A stretch of DNA of 64,000 bases from Luteimonas panaciterrae (GTDB taxonomy: Bacteria > Pseudomonadota > Gammaproteobacteria > Xanthomonadales > Xanthomonadaceae). The notes beneath the pieces are model-generated. The model ran no database searches. It was not told where the DNA came from and saw only the letters and a list, made by a program, of their open reading frames with translations. Of this stretch, positions 51,574 through 60,307 are shown in pieces. Every line of letters begins with the position of its first letter. The first letter of the stretch is position 1. The DNA lies in NCBI RefSeq assembly GCF_020511115.1, contig NZ_JAJAVH010000008.1:248001-312000 (forward strand). The letters run 5' to 3'. A program made the position numbers and the translations under genes.

Positions 51574-52986
51574 CTAGACGCGGTCGCTGGCCTCGGCCTC
51601 GGCGAGCTGGCTGAAACGCCCGATCCGGTCGGCCCGGGTGGAGCGCAGGAAGCGCGCCGCCAGCAGCACCGCCGCGAACAGCAATCCGGCGATCAGGCCC
51701 AGCCACATCCCGCGCGGCCCCCAGCCCAGCCCCAGGCCGAGTCCGGCCCCGAGCGGCATGCCGATGCCCCAATAGGCGAAGGCGGTGAGCAGCATCGGCA
51801 CGCGCGTATCCTTCAGCCCGCGCAGGGCGCCGGCCGACAGCGCCTGCACGCCGTCCGGGAACTGGAATGCGGCCGCCAGCAACAGCAACGTCACCGCCAG
51901 CGATGCCACCGCGGCATCGCGCGTGTACAGCGCGACGATGCCGTCGTGCCAGATCAACAGGATCAGACCCGACAGCGCCTGCGTCCCGAGCACCAGCGCA
52001 TAGCCGGCGAAGGCGGCGCGGCGCACGCCGAGCGCGCCGCGATTGCTGCCGATCGCATGGCCCACGCGCACGGTGGTGGCCTCGGCCAGGCCGAACGGGA
52101 TCATGAAACAGAGGCTGGCCACGTTGATGGCGATCTGGTGCGCCGCCGACGGCACTTCACCCAGGCGCCCGATCAGCAGCGCCGTGCAGATGAACAACCC
52201 GCCTTCCATCGTCACCATCACGCCGATCGGCAGGCCGACGGCGAGCAGGCCGCGGATCGCCGGCCAATGCGGACGATCGAAGCGCTCGAACAATCGCAAC
52301 GACGCGAAGCGCCGCGTGCGTGCCAGATAGGCGAGGAACACCAGCGCCTGCGTCCACATCATCAACGACGAGGCGATGCCAAGACCGCCGGCGCCGAGTT
52401 CCGGGAATCCGAACTTGCCGAATGTCAGCACGTAGCCCATCGGCACCAGCAGCAACAGGCCGCCGAAGCCGAGCACCATCGTCGGCAGCGTCCAGTGCAT
52501 GCCGTCGCTGAGGTAACGCATGCAGTAGTACAGGGTCAGCGCCGGCACGCCCCAACGGATGCCGTGCAGGAATGCCGCCGCGCCGGGACGGATTTCCGGC
52601 GCGATGCCCATCGGTTCCAGCATGTAGGCCGCCGCCGTCAGGAACGCGAACAGGAACAGGCCGAGCGCGACCGACAGCCACAATCCCTGACGGAACAACG
52701 GGCCGATCTCGTCCTGCCGTCCGGCGCCGTTGAGCTGCGACACCGACGGCGGCAACGACATCAGCGTGCCCATCGGAATCATCATCGGCAGCCAGAACAG
52801 CGCCGTGCCGACCGAGACCGCAGCCAGCGTGGCGGTGTGATGGTGACCCGCGAGCACGGCGTCCACGAAGCCGATCAATCCGGTGGAGAAATGACCGAGG
52901 ACCAGCGGCGCGGCGAGAACGGCCGTCGTGCGCACTTCGTCACGGAAGCGCGGAGGGGCGGGAGACGCGAACATCGGAGAGGACAA
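51574..52986 (-). CDS. MATE family multidrug exporter
   Basis: 470 residues with twelve predicted helices in two similar halves. An ATG at 52972-52974 (MFASPAPP) is an alternative start. The first half contains TGLIGFVDAVLAGHH and TLAAVSVGTALFWLPMM, and the second begins VGLPIGVMVTMEGGLFICTALL, as in NorM-type exporters that use Na+ or H+ gradients. No specific substrate is indicated. Preceded by a 194-base gap toward the DUF3667 gene. Confidence 0.9.
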   Translation of the reverse strand: MSSPMFASPAPPRFRDEVRTTAVLAAPLVLGHFSTGLIGFVDAVLAGHHHTATLAAVSVGTALFWLPMMIPMGTLMSLPPSVSQLNGAGRQDEIGPLFRQGLWLSVALGLFLFAFLTAAAYMLEPMGIAPEIRPGAAAFLHGIRWGVPALTLYYCMRYLSDGMHWTLPTMVLGFGGLLLLVPMGYVLTFGKFGFPELGAGGLGIASSLMMWTQALVFLAYLARTRRFASLRLFERFDRPHWPAIRGLLAVGLPIGVMVTMEGGLFICTALLIGRLGEVPSAAHQIAINVASLCFMIPFGLAEATTVRVGHAIGSNRGALGVRRAAFAGYALVLGTQALSGLILLIWHDGIVALYTRDAAVASLAVTLLLLAAAFQFPDGVQALSAGALRGLKDTRVPMLLTAFAYWGIGMPLGAGLGLGLGWGPRGMWLGLIAGLLFAAVLLAARFLRSTRADRIGRFSQLAEAEASDRV

Positions 52987-53124
52987 CCTCGCGACTGCGG
53001 CCGCGCGTCCGATCGGATGTCGGGCGCTGGCACCGGGTCGCGGCAGACCGTTATCTTACCCGCTCGTCGTCGCCGAGCCATCATGACCAACGGCAAGCCG
53101 ACCGCGGAAGACGATCGAATCAAG

Positions 53125-53166
53125 GCGCGCTCACCAGAGCGCGCTCATCAGAGCACGCCCACCAAG
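53125..53166. repeat. three tandem 14-bp units before the DUF3667 gene
   Basis: GCGCGCTCACCAGA, GCGCGCTCATCAGA and GCACGCCCACCAAG follow each other at 53125-53138, 53139-53152 and 53153-53166. The third is diverged. They end 14 bases before the DUF3667 start, so could affect its translation or transcription. Confidence 0.6.
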
Positions 53167-53180
53167 GCACGGGAACCATC

Positions 53181-54344
53181 ATGACGGAACACGCCGCGAC
53201 CGCCGATGCATCGGCGCATGCCGCCTGCGAACACTGCGCGACGCCGTTGCAGGGGCATTTCTGTCATCGCTGCGGCCAGTCCGCGCACAATCCGTTGAAG
53301 CATCTCGGGCATGCCATCGAGGAACTGTTCGAGTCGTTCTGGCATCTGGACGGCCGCATTTTCAGCACGCTGCGCGGCCTGCTGGTTCCAGGGCGCGTCG
53401 CCGCGGAATATCTCGCCGGCCATCGCGTCTGCTTCATCCCGCCGCTGCGCCTGTTCCTGATCCTGAGCGTGCTGACGTTCTTCGTCGGCAAACTCACCGT
53501 GCACATCGACGAAGGCCTGAACGTGAACGCCTCCACGCCCGGGAACGCCGCGATCCTGCGAGCGGGCAGTGTCGCCGAGGTCGAGCGTGTCCGCACCCGC
53601 CTGCTCGCGGAAATCAGCGATGCGGAGACGCAAGCTGCGGCCGTCCCCGGCATCGGCGCCGCATTGAACGACGCGCGCCTCCAGATCCAGGATGACGCCG
53701 CGCGCCGGATCGCGGAACTGGAAGGGAAGCCGCTGCCGGCGCCGACGAATAGAAGCACGGCGAAGGCCCCCGCGACAGCGTGGTTCGATCGGCCGTGGTC
53801 GTTCAACGACAAGCCCTGGGATGCGACATCCAATCCGGTCACGGTGACGGGGTGGCCCGATTTCGCCAACCGCTGGCTCAACAACAAGATCGGCAGGGCC
53901 AAGGCCAACATCTCCCGCATGGGCAGCCAGCCGGACCTGTTCGTCCAGGCGTTCATGAGCGCGGTGCCGACCGCGCTGTTCGTGCTGATCCCGGTGTTCG
54001 CGCTGCTGCTGAGACTGCTCTATCTGTATTCGGGCCGTTCGTATCTGGAGCATCTGGTGGTGGCGCTTTACAGCCACGCCTACCTGTTGCTCGTGCTGCT
54101 GGCCGCTTTCCTGCTGTCCGCGCTCGGGAGCGCATTCGCGACATCGTGGGTGGGCAGTCTGGCCGGTTATTGCAGGGTGGCGCTGTGGCTGTGGGCGCCG
54201 ATCTATCTGCTGCTGATGCAGCGCCGCGTCTACGGCGATGGCTGGCTGCTGTTGCTGCTGCGCTACGCCGTGATCGCGTTCATCTACACGGGGCTGGTGG
54301 TGTTCGCCTCGGTGTATGCCGCGCTCGCGGGGCTCACGTCCTGA
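53181..54344 (+). CDS. DUF3667 membrane protein with zinc ribbon
   Basis: 387 residues. The N-terminus has two Cys pairs, CEHCATPLQ and FCHRCGQSAHNP, a zinc-ribbon layout. The family motif GRIFSTLRGLLVPGRVAAEYLAG follows (about residues 58-80), then one helix, a charged periplasmic or cytosolic loop (residues 110-245), and three or four helices at the end. DUF3667 proteins are of unknown function. The gene reads away from the MATE exporter and converges on the DUF3106 gene. Confidence 0.8.
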   Translation: MTEHAATADASAHAACEHCATPLQGHFCHRCGQSAHNPLKHLGHAIEELFESFWHLDGRIFSTLRGLLVPGRVAAEYLAGHRVCFIPPLRLFLILSVLTFFVGKLTVHIDEGLNVNASTPGNAAILRAGSVAEVERVRTRLLAEISDAETQAAAVPGIGAALNDARLQIQDDAARRIAELEGKPLPAPTNRSTAKAPATAWFDRPWSFNDKPWDATSNPVTVTGWPDFANRWLNNKIGRAKANISRMGSQPDLFVQAFMSAVPTALFVLIPVFALLLRLLYLYSGRSYLEHLVVALYSHAYLLLVLLAAFLLSALGSAFATSWVGSLAGYCRVALWLWAPIYLLLMQRRVYGDGWLLLLLRYAVIAFIYTGLVVFASVYAALAGLTS

Positions 54345-54362
54345 GTCCGATCAGGCTCGGAT

Positions 54363-54992
54363 TCATCGATCCATTTGCGTTTGCAGCCACGCGTCGCGAC
54401 CGGCGGCGGGCGTCGACAGCAATCCCTGACGCAACACGTCGCGTTGCTGCGGCGGCGTGCGTTGTATCAACACCGCCAGATTGGCGCGTTGCGCTGGCGT
54501 CATCGCGTGCAGCGTTTCGAGCAGCGAAGCACGTTCCGCGCCCGGCACCTGCGCCAATAACGGCTGCAACCGCGGCCATTCGGCACCGAGCGCCGGACCG
54601 AGCAGCCAGCCGCGGCGTTCACTGCCATCCAGATGATCGAAACGCTGCCGCAGCGCCTGCTGCTCGGCGGCGGGCATCGCGGCGTAGCGGCGCGCGGCCT
54701 CGATCAATTGCGCGCGTTCGGACAACGACAACGCCTCCCAGGCATGGCGCGCATCGCGACGCTCGCCTTGCTGCGCCGGCAGCAGCGCATTCCACGCCGC
54801 GATGCGTTTGTGGAACTCCTCCCGCTGCGCCGGGCTCATCGCCGACACGCGCGCGTTGCGCTGATGCAATTGTTCGCGCACTGCGGGTGGCAGCTGTTCG
54901 GCCGCTTCCTGCAATTCCGACGGCAGCGATTGCGCCTGCGCGATGGCGGCAAGCGCGTACAGCAGCGCGCCGAGCACGGGCCTGGAGCACAT
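54363..54992 (-). CDS. exported DUF3106 protein
   Basis: 209 residues from the ATG at 54990-54992; the frame is open upstream into the preceding gene, but this start gives a proper signal peptide (VLGALLYALAAIAQAQS). The rest is helical, with repeats of the DUF3106 form L-P-x2-R-E-Q-L, M-S-P-A-Q-R-E-E-F and L-S-E-R-A-Q-L, rich in Arg, Gln and Ala. Such proteins are periplasmic and of unknown function. It lies 19 bases after the sigma-4-like gene, which suggests one transcript. Confidence 0.8.
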   Translation of the reverse strand: MCSRPVLGALLYALAAIAQAQSLPSELQEAAEQLPPAVREQLHQRNARVSAMSPAQREEFHKRIAAWNALLPAQQGERRDARHAWEALSLSERAQLIEAARRYAAMPAAEQQALRQRFDHLDGSERRGWLLGPALGAEWPRLQPLLAQVPGAERASLLETLHAMTPAQRANLAVLIQRTPPQQRDVLRQGLLSTPAAGRDAWLQTQMDR

Positions 54993-55011
54993 TGTTTTAA
55001 AGCGCACCGGC

Positions 55012-56073
55012 TTACAGCAGCGCATCTTCGGTCTCCGTGCGCGGCTCCTGCGCATTGCTGGGCGGCGGCGCGGGCGGCGTCGATGGCTTGGCGGGCTCCG
55101 AATCCTCCGGAACGACCGGCGCGATACGCGGCTCGGGCGCGCCCGCGGCCAGCCAGGCGTAGAAGGCGGGATCGGTGCGGGCGGCATGTTCGAGCGCGGC
55201 GTCTCCGGTGGCGGCCGACGCATCGCCGTCTTCCAGGATCTGTTCGAAATCCGGATGCAGCAGCAACGCGCCTTGCGCGTCGAACTTCGCCGCTGGGGCC
55301 TCCGCAGGCGGCAACGCCGCGATCCGCACGCGCGGTGCGTTCGGATCGCCGGGCCATATGTTCTCGGGCAGGAAGAATGTCGCCGTCAGCGCCGCGACAC
55401 AGGCGATCGCCACCGCCACCATCGCGGGCTTCGTCCAGCGCGGACGCGCAACGATGACCTCGGTGACGGAAGAAGACGCCGGCTTCGCATCCTCCGCTTC
55501 GGGTTCCGGCAGCGGATCGAGCCGGCGCCCCAGCAGCGCCGCCTCGCGCAAACGCGCCAGATGCGCCAATCGCTCCGGCGGCAATTCGCGCACGGCGTGT
55601 TGCGCGGCTTCGCCGAGCATGCGCCAGGCAGTGGCGTCGGGCCGTCCGTCCTCGTGGTGCGGCAGCGCGCGCTGCAGCGCCAGGCGATAGGTCGGCCGGG
55701 CCACGCCGAGCACGCCGGCGGCATCGCCCTCGCTCAGGCCAGCCACCAGCCGCAGCAGCAGCGCGGCACGCGGGCCGCTGCCGATGTGCGACAGGAAATC
55801 GAAATCGCCGTCCCAGTGCGGCGCGAGCGGCGGCTCTCGCAGCTCCGGCGTTGCCAGCAGCAGCGCCCAGAACTGGCGCGGCCAATCGGCGACCGGCAGA
55901 GCGCTGGCCGCGGACCGGAATGCGCGCATCGCCGCCGCCAGGGCGCGCTCGCCGGTATCGGCATTGCCGGACTGCAACTGCCCGAACACCGCCCCCCGGC
56001 GCTCCACGCCACGCAGGAAGGCAGTCAGGGCGGCTGGCGGGGGAGCGGGGTCTTTCGGTGTGCGGGGGATCAT
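55012..56073 (-). CDS. sigma-4-like domain protein with a membrane anchor
   Basis: 353 residues. Residues 100-138 (AALLLRLVAGLSEGDAAGVL then GVARPTYRLALQRAL) match the region-4 helix-turn-helix of ECF-type sigma factors. A region-2-like helical stretch is possible before it (residues 20-80). One transmembrane helix (KPAMVAVAIACVAALTATFF) lies at about residues 214-236. The C-terminal ~115 residues would be periplasmic and end in a Pro-rich tail. A DNA-binding sigma-like domain tethered to the membrane by its own polypeptide is unusual. No separate anti-sigma gene is adjacent; the DUF3106 gene follows. Confidence 0.7.
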   Translation of the reverse strand: MIPRTPKDPAPPPAALTAFLRGVERRGAVFGQLQSGNADTGERALAAAMRAFRSAASALPVADWPRQFWALLLATPELREPPLAPHWDGDFDFLSHIGSGPRAALLLRLVAGLSEGDAAGVLGVARPTYRLALQRALPHHEDGRPDATAWRMLGEAAQHAVRELPPERLAHLARLREAALLGRRLDPLPEPEAEDAKPASSSVTEVIVARPRWTKPAMVAVAIACVAALTATFFLPENIWPGDPNAPRVRIAALPPAEAPAAKFDAQGALLLHPDFEQILEDGDASAATGDAALEHAARTDPAFYAWLAAGAPEPRIAPVVPEDSEPAKPSTPPAPPPSNAQEPRTETEDALL

Positions 56074-56651
56074 CTACGAGTGCAATCAACCTGGAACCCG
56101 TCGCGCCGCAGGGCGCGATGCCATGTGGCGACCGACTCGGTCCGGGCCCGCATGATAGCGACTGTCGGCCCATCCACTCGCATGTCCGTCGCGTGTGAAT
56201 GTTCCACGCGGCGCGAACTGCGCTGAATTTGGTTGTACACAGCAGTCATCACTTCGTCACGAAGCGGGATACCCCGACGTACCGACCCCTTGTTTCCGCA
56301 ATGTTTCACGGTTAAGTGCATGAATTTAAATGAAAAAACGGGTTTGGCACTTTTTTGACCAACTTGAACCGCAAGCCCGGATTTTCAGGGAGTTTTGCTG
56401 CTCCACCCACTTGATGCACAGGGTTATCCACAGCATGTGTGGATAAGGGAAAAACCCTTTTGGCGACCGTAACTTGCAGACGATTGATATAAGTCAAGGC
56501 AGCAATGAAACGCAAAGCATGCTCACGAAAAATTTCTGACGAACGACCACGACACGACCCGCCTTCGCCGCGACGGCACGGCCTGGAAAAACGTCCGCCA
56601 GGCCGACATCGCGACGCAATGCCTGCGCCGGCGCATCGCTAGACTTTGTCG
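56074..56651. other. AT-rich intergenic region before priA
   Basis: 578 bases without a supported gene, with a lower GC stretch at about 56290-56520 (for example TTTAAATGAAAAAAC). It contains two perfect DnaA boxes (see next entry) and a one-mismatch box, TTGTACACA, at 56233-56241. A short frame on the minus strand (56312-56515) has no family signal. Presumably holds the priA promoter and that of the divergent sigma-4-like gene. Confidence 0.6.
56424..56446. promoter_or_regulatory. inverted pair of perfect DnaA boxes
   Basis: TTATCCACA at 56424-56432 and its reverse complement TGTGGATAA at 56438-56446 face each other with five bases between. Both match the strongest DnaA-binding consensus exactly. 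The pair lies 205 bases before priA and 351 bases before the start of the divergent sigma-4-like gene. Confidence 0.75.
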
Positions 56652-58886
56652 ATGTCCGTCACCGATCCCATCCTCCGTGTCGCCCTGCCGCTGCCGTTGC
56701 CGCGGCTGTTCGACTACCGCGCGCCCGGCACCGAGGCGGCGACACAGGACTGGATCGGTCGCCGCGTGCGCGTCCCGTTCGGGCCGCGCGAGCTGGTGGG
56801 GGTGGTGGCGGAGGTCGGTCCCGCGGAAGACGGCACGCATGAGCTGCGGGAGATCCTCGCCTGCCTCGACGACGCCCCGCTGCTGCACGGCGAACTGGCC
56901 GACTCCCTGCGCTGGCTGTCGCGCTACACCCACGCCCCGCTCGGCGAAGTGCTGGCGACCGCCCTGCCGGCGGCCCTGCGCCGCGGTGAGCCGCTGCCGG
57001 ACACCCATGCCTGGGCCTGGCGCCTGACCGAAGCCGGCGCGACCCACCTGCCGGCCCTGCGCGCGGGCACCCGGCCACGCCGCTTCGCCGATCTGGTGCA
57101 GGCGGCCGGATTGCACGGGGAGGACGCGCTCGATGTCGCCATGGACGATTGGCGCACGGCCGCGCGCGCGCTCGCCAAGCGCGGGATCGTCGAACGCGTC
57201 GCCATCCCCGCCTCGCAGCTCGCGCCGACGCCACAGCCCGGCCCCACGCCGAACGACGAACAGGCCGCCGTCATCGAGACGATCCGCGCTGCCCAAAGCG
57301 GGGCCTGCACCGGCTTCATGCCGCTGCTGCTCGACGGCGTCACCGGCAGCGGCAAGACCGAGGTGTATCTGCAGGCGATCGCCGACTGCCTCGCCCGCGG
57401 ACGGCAGGCGCTGGTGCTGGTGCCGGAGATCGGCCTCACCCCGCAGGCGCTGGCGCGCTTCCGCGCACGCCTCGGCGTGCCGGTGCATGCGCTGCACTCG
57501 GGCTTGAACGACAACGAACGCGCGCGCGTCTGGGCCGCAGCCTGGCGCGGCGAGGCGCGGGTGATCGTCGGCACGCGCTCGGCGATCTTCGTGCCGCTGC
57601 CGCAAGCCGGCCTGATCGTCGTCGACGAGGAACACGACGCCAGCTACAAGCAGCAGGACGGCATCCGCTACCACGCCCGCGACTTCGCCCTGGTGCGCGG
57701 CAAAGCGCTCGACGTGCCCGTGCTGCTCGGCAGCGCCACGCCTTCGCTCGAATCTCTGCACAACGCGAACGCCGGCCGCTACGCGCACCTGCGCCTGACA
57801 CGCCGCGCCGGCAACGCGCAGGCACCGCGCGTGCGCGTGCTCGACGTGCGCAAGCGCCCGCTCGATGCCGGATTGTCGGTGGAACTGCTCGAAGCTATCC
57901 GCGACACCGTCGATCGCGGCGGACAGGCGCTGGTGTTCAAGAACCGCCGTGGTTACGCGCCCGTGCTGCTCTGCCACGACTGCGGCTGGAGCGCGCACTG
58001 CCATCGCTGCAGCACGCCTGAGCACAACAGTCCGATGACCGTGCATGCCGGCGGCCGCCGCCTGCAATGCCATCACTGCGGCGCGCGACAAGCCGTGCCG
58101 AAGGCCTGTCCCGATTGCGCCAGCCTCGCCCTGCAACCGCAGGGCAACGGCACCGAGCGCATCGAGGAAACGCTGGCGCGCGTGTTCGCCGACGTGCCGG
58201 TCGTGCGTGTGGATCGCGGCAGCACGCGCCGCAAGGATGCGCTGGAACGCCACTTCGACACGCTCGGCGATCGCCCCGGCATCCTGATCGGCACGCAGAT
58301 GCTGGCCAAGGGACACGACCTGCCGAATCTCACGCTGGTCGCCGTGGTCGGCATCGACGAAGGCCTGTTCTCCGCCGATTTCCGCGCCGGCGAGAAGCTC
58401 GCGCAATTGCTGATCCAGGTGTCGGGCCGCGCCGGCCGCGCCGAGAAGCCCGGTGAAGTCTGGCTGCAAACGCATCATCCCGAACATCCGCTGCTGCAGA
58501 CGTTGATCCACGGCGGCTACCACGCCTTCGCCGAACAGGAACTCGCACAGCGCGAAGCCGCGGGCTTCCCGCCATTCGCCCATCTCGCGCTGTTGCGCGC
58601 AGAGGCCAAGCATGCCGACGCGCCGATGATGTTCCTGCGCGAGGCGAAACAAGCCTTTGCCGATGCGGATCAGACCATTACGGATCAAACCATCGCGATC
58701 CACGGCCCGCTGCCGGCACCGATGCCCAAGCGCGCCGGCATGCATCGCGCGCAACTGCTGGTGTCATCCAACGAGAGGCGGCAACTGCACCGCCTGCTGG
58801 ATTCGGCCCTGCCGGTGTTGTACGCATCGCCGGAAGCACGCAAGGTGCGCTGGTCGCTCGACGTCGATCCCGTGGATCTTTACTGA
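56652..58886 (+). CDS. priA: primosomal protein N' (replication restart helicase)
   Basis: 744 residues from the ATG at 56652. An N-terminal 3'-DNA-end binding domain (RVALPLPLPRLFDY) precedes the helicase core with Walker A LLDGVTGSGKTEVYL and the DEEH box IVVDEEHDASYKQQDGIRYH. Paired zinc-binding cysteines in CHDCGWSAHCHRC, LQCHHCG and ACPDC follow, then helicase motifs V-VI (TQMLAKGHDLPNLTLV, QVSGRAGRAEKPG). PriA reloads DnaB at stalled forks. Standard length. Confidence 0.97.
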   Translation: MSVTDPILRVALPLPLPRLFDYRAPGTEAATQDWIGRRVRVPFGPRELVGVVAEVGPAEDGTHELREILACLDDAPLLHGELADSLRWLSRYTHAPLGEVLATALPAALRRGEPLPDTHAWAWRLTEAGATHLPALRAGTRPRRFADLVQAAGLHGEDALDVAMDDWRTAARALAKRGIVERVAIPASQLAPTPQPGPTPNDEQAAVIETIRAAQSGACTGFMPLLLDGVTGSGKTEVYLQAIADCLARGRQALVLVPEIGLTPQALARFRARLGVPVHALHSGLNDNERARVWAAAWRGEARVIVGTRSAIFVPLPQAGLIVVDEEHDASYKQQDGIRYHARDFALVRGKALDVPVLLGSATPSLESLHNANAGRYAHLRLTRRAGNAQAPRVRVLDVRKRPLDAGLSVELLEAIRDTVDRGGQALVFKNRRGYAPVLLCHDCGWSAHCHRCSTPEHNSPMTVHAGGRRLQCHHCGARQAVPKACPDCASLALQPQGNGTERIEETLARVFADVPVVRVDRGSTRRKDALERHFDTLGDRPGILIGTQMLAKGHDLPNLTLVAVVGIDEGLFSADFRAGEKLAQLLIQVSGRAGRAEKPGEVWLQTHHPEHPLLQTLIHGGYHAFAEQELAQREAAGFPPFAHLALLRAEAKHADAPMMFLREAKQAFADADQTITDQTIAIHGPLPAPMPKRAGMHRAQLLVSSNERRQLHRLLDSALPVLYASPEARKVRWSLDVDPVDLY

Positions 58887-58970
58887 CTTTACTGAACTTT
58901 CGTCGCGACATTGACCACAGCCTAACCTCCCTGCGCTACCCTGCCGCCTTCGCACGCACGAGGTCTGGCC

Positions 58971-60302
58971 ATGTCGAACGCCATCGTCACGGATGCCGCC
59001 ACGAACACCGCCACCATGACGCCCGCGCGGCGCCTGCGCAGCATCTTCAGCGGCTCCGCCGGCAATCTGGTCGAATGGTACGACTGGCTCGCCTACTCCA
59101 TGCTCGCGATCTACTTCGCGCCGCACTTCTTCCCCAAGGGCAGCCGCAACCTCGAATTGCTCAACACCGCCGCGGTGTTCGCGGTCGGCTTCCTGATGCG
59201 GCCGATCGGCGGCTGGCTGATGGGACTGTTCGCCGATCGTTACGGACGCAAGACCGCGCTGGTGTGGTCGATCGTCCTGATGTGCAGCGGCTCGCTGCTG
59301 ATCGCGGTCTGTCCCGGCTACGAACACATCGGCATCGCCGCGCCGATCATCCTGGTGATCGCGCGCCTGATCCAGGGCATCAGCCTCGGCGGCGAATACG
59401 GCACCTCGGCGACGTATCTGAGCGAGATGGCGGACAAGCGCCATCGCGGTTTCTGGTCGAGCTTCCAGTACGTCACGATGGTGCTCGGCCAGCTGCTCGC
59501 GCTGCTCGTGCTGATCGTGCTGCAACGCTGGCTGTTGACCGAGCAGCAGCTCAACGATTGGGGCTGGCGCATTCCCTTCGCGATCGGCGCGCTGCTCGCG
59601 GTCACCGTCATGTATCTGCGCCGCACGATGCAGGAAACCGAATCCTTCGAACTCGTCAGCAAGAGCAACCGGCCCAAGGCTAGCATCCGCGAGCTGATGA
59701 AATATCCGCGCGAAGTGCTCACCGTGATCGGGCTGACCCTCGGCGGCACGATTTCGTACTACACCTACACCACGTATCCGCAGAAATTCCTCGTCAACAG
59801 CGCCGGCTTCAGCAAGTCGGAGGCGACACTGATCTCGGCGCTGTCGCTGATCGTCTTCATTTTCCTGCAGCCGCTGTTCGGCGCGTTGTCCGACCGTGTG
59901 GGACGCCGCCCGCTGCTGATCGCCTTCGGCGTGCTGGGCACGCTGCTGAGCTATACGATCCTGAGCGGGATCGCCGGGTCGAGCACTGCCGGAGCCGCCT
60001 TCGCCTGGATCGTCACCGGCCTCGCCGTCACCAGCTTCTACACCTCGATCAATGCCGTGGTGAAGGCGGAACTGTTTCCAGCGCACATCCGCGCGCTCGG
60101 CGTGGGCCTGCCCTATGCGCTGACGCTGGCGATCTTCGGCGGCACCGCGGAATTGATCGCGATCTGGTTCAAGGAAATCGGCCACGAGCCGTGGTTCTAC
60201 TGGTACGTGAGCGGCTGCACGGCGATCTCGCTGCTGGTGTACAGCACGATGCGCGATACTAAGCATCATTCGCACATCGACCGCGATCACGAACTGGCCT
60301 AG
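58971..60302 (+). CDS. MFS transporter, metabolite:H+ symporter (MHS) family
   Basis: 443 residues, twelve helices. GNLVEWYDWLAYSMLAIYFA is the MHS signature, followed by FADRYGRKTALVWS (the loop 2-3 motif), LIQGISLGGEYGTSATYLSE and, in the second half, LFGALSDRVGRRPLL. This group imports citrate, 2-oxoglutarate, proline/betaine or shikimate with protons. Closest in look to KgtP, 2-oxoglutarate permease, but the substrate is not fixed by sequence alone. Confidence 0.88.
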   Translation: MSNAIVTDAATNTATMTPARRLRSIFSGSAGNLVEWYDWLAYSMLAIYFAPHFFPKGSRNLELLNTAAVFAVGFLMRPIGGWLMGLFADRYGRKTALVWSIVLMCSGSLLIAVCPGYEHIGIAAPIILVIARLIQGISLGGEYGTSATYLSEMADKRHRGFWSSFQYVTMVLGQLLALLVLIVLQRWLLTEQQLNDWGWRIPFAIGALLAVTVMYLRRTMQETESFELVSKSNRPKASIRELMKYPREVLTVIGLTLGGTISYYTYTTYPQKFLVNSAGFSKSEATLISALSLIVFIFLQPLFGALSDRVGRRPLLIAFGVLGTLLSYTILSGIAGSSTAGAAFAWIVTGLAVTSFYTSINAVVKAELFPAHIRALGVGLPYALTLAIFGGTAELIAIWFKEIGHEPWFYWYVSGCTAISLLVYSTMRDTKHHSHIDRDHELA

Positions 60303-60307
60303 AAATC

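Noticed and set aside
56312..56515. A 67-codon minus-strand frame in the AT-rich gap
   Set aside because: It spans the DnaA boxes, has no family signal and no ribosome site.
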